13,157 bases of DNA, from the NCBI GenBank assembly GCA_013362295.1, contig JABFWJ010000272.1, forward strand, positions 1-13,157, given 5' to 3'. The notes below the pieces were generated by a model. It saw nothing but the letters and a program-made list of their open reading frames with translations. It had not been told where the DNA came from and ran no database searches. Below are positions 12,955-13,157 of this stretch, one piece after another. Made by a program: the position numbers and the translations under genes. Source of the DNA: Thermoleophilia bacterium. Lineage in GTDB: Bacteria; Actinomycetota; Thermoleophilia; Gaiellales; Gaiellaceae. How positions within the stretch are numbered: the first letter of the stretch is position 1; each line of letters starts with the position of its first letter.

Positions 12955-13157
12955 ACCCGCGCACGACCAGCTCCGGCGCCAGGCGAACCCGGCGCGGCGG
13001 GGCCGCCGCCCCGCCCTCGATCCGGTCGAGCAAGATCGACGCGCCGAGCTCGGCGAGCTGGTCGCGCGGTTGGGCGACGGTCGTCAACGCCACGCGGTCG
13101 AGGCCGGCGATCGCGATGTTGTCGAACCCGACGACCGAGACGTCGTCGGGGACGCTC
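12887..13157 (-). CDS. LacI-family transcriptional regulator, C-terminal fragment (5' end outside window)
   Basis: Reading in from the right edge, 89 residues of a LacI/GalR ligand-binding domain are visible: SVPDDVSVVGFDNIAIAG, then LTTVAQPRDQLAELGASILLDRI and LAPELVVRGSTR. These are the family's last effector-domain strands and its usual C-terminal ending. The frame then runs on for about 20 more residues (SAASPRRPPRARTPTHGRG) to a TGA at 12887-12889. This tail is antisense to the end of the membrane-protein gene. The helix-turn-helix lies outside the window, so neither target operator nor sugar can be inferred. The GH15 gene 2 kb away is a possible but unproven target. Confidence 0.88.
   Translation of the reverse strand, partial: SVPDDVSVVGFDNIAIAGLDRVALTTVAQPRDQLAELGASILLDRIEGGAAAPPRRVRLAPELVVRGSTRSAASPRRPPRARTPTHGRG

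Overview
The window is very GC-rich with strongly G/C-biased third codon positions, short intergenic gaps and many GTG starts. This points to an actinobacterium (Actinomycetota). The mix of soil-type metabolic genes would fit a Thermoleophilia-like lineage, but the class is only a guess. No RNA gene, CRISPR array, insertion sequence or phage gene is visible, so it reads as ordinary chromosome with several small operons.

Layout from left to right. (1) 1-547, plus strand: the 3' end of a Thr-rich, low-complexity protein entering from the left edge. (2) 560-1924, plus: an FAD-linked 2-hydroxyacid dehydrogenase of the GlcD type. (3) 5126 down to 1899, minus: a four-gene operon of polar amino-acid binding protein, permease, ATPase and an agmatinase-family ureohydrolase. 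The last three genes are joined by 4-nt ATGA/GTGA overlaps, and a 20-bp-arm hairpin separates the binding-protein gene from the permease. The operon runs convergently into the oxidase gene with a 26-bp tail overlap. (4) 5350-8871, plus: an MMPL-type RND exporter, a protein with six Asp-box (BNR) repeats, and a MoaD/ThiS-like small protein ending in Gly-Gly, followed by a GC-rich hairpin that probably ends this unit. (5) 8952-12954, plus: a GH15 glucoamylase/trehalase-type enzyme, a selenium-binding-protein-1/methanethiol-oxidase family protein, and a six-helix membrane protein with intramembrane His residues. (6) From the right edge down to 12887, minus: the C-terminus of a LacI-family regulator whose 3' end overlaps the membrane-protein gene.

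Working together: the minus-strand operon should import an alpha-amino acid and hydrolyse a guanidino compound to urea plus an amine. The binding protein keeps the Arg and Asp that hold an alpha-amino acid, and the ureohydrolase keeps all its Mn-binding residues. The two least explained associations are the BNR propeller with the Gly-Gly ubiquitin-fold protein, and the SBP56-family copper oxidase with the His-bearing membrane protein. In both pairs the stop and start codons touch or nearly touch. The GH15 enzyme and the LacI-type regulator hint at sugar metabolism nearby, but nothing in the window shows what the regulator controls.
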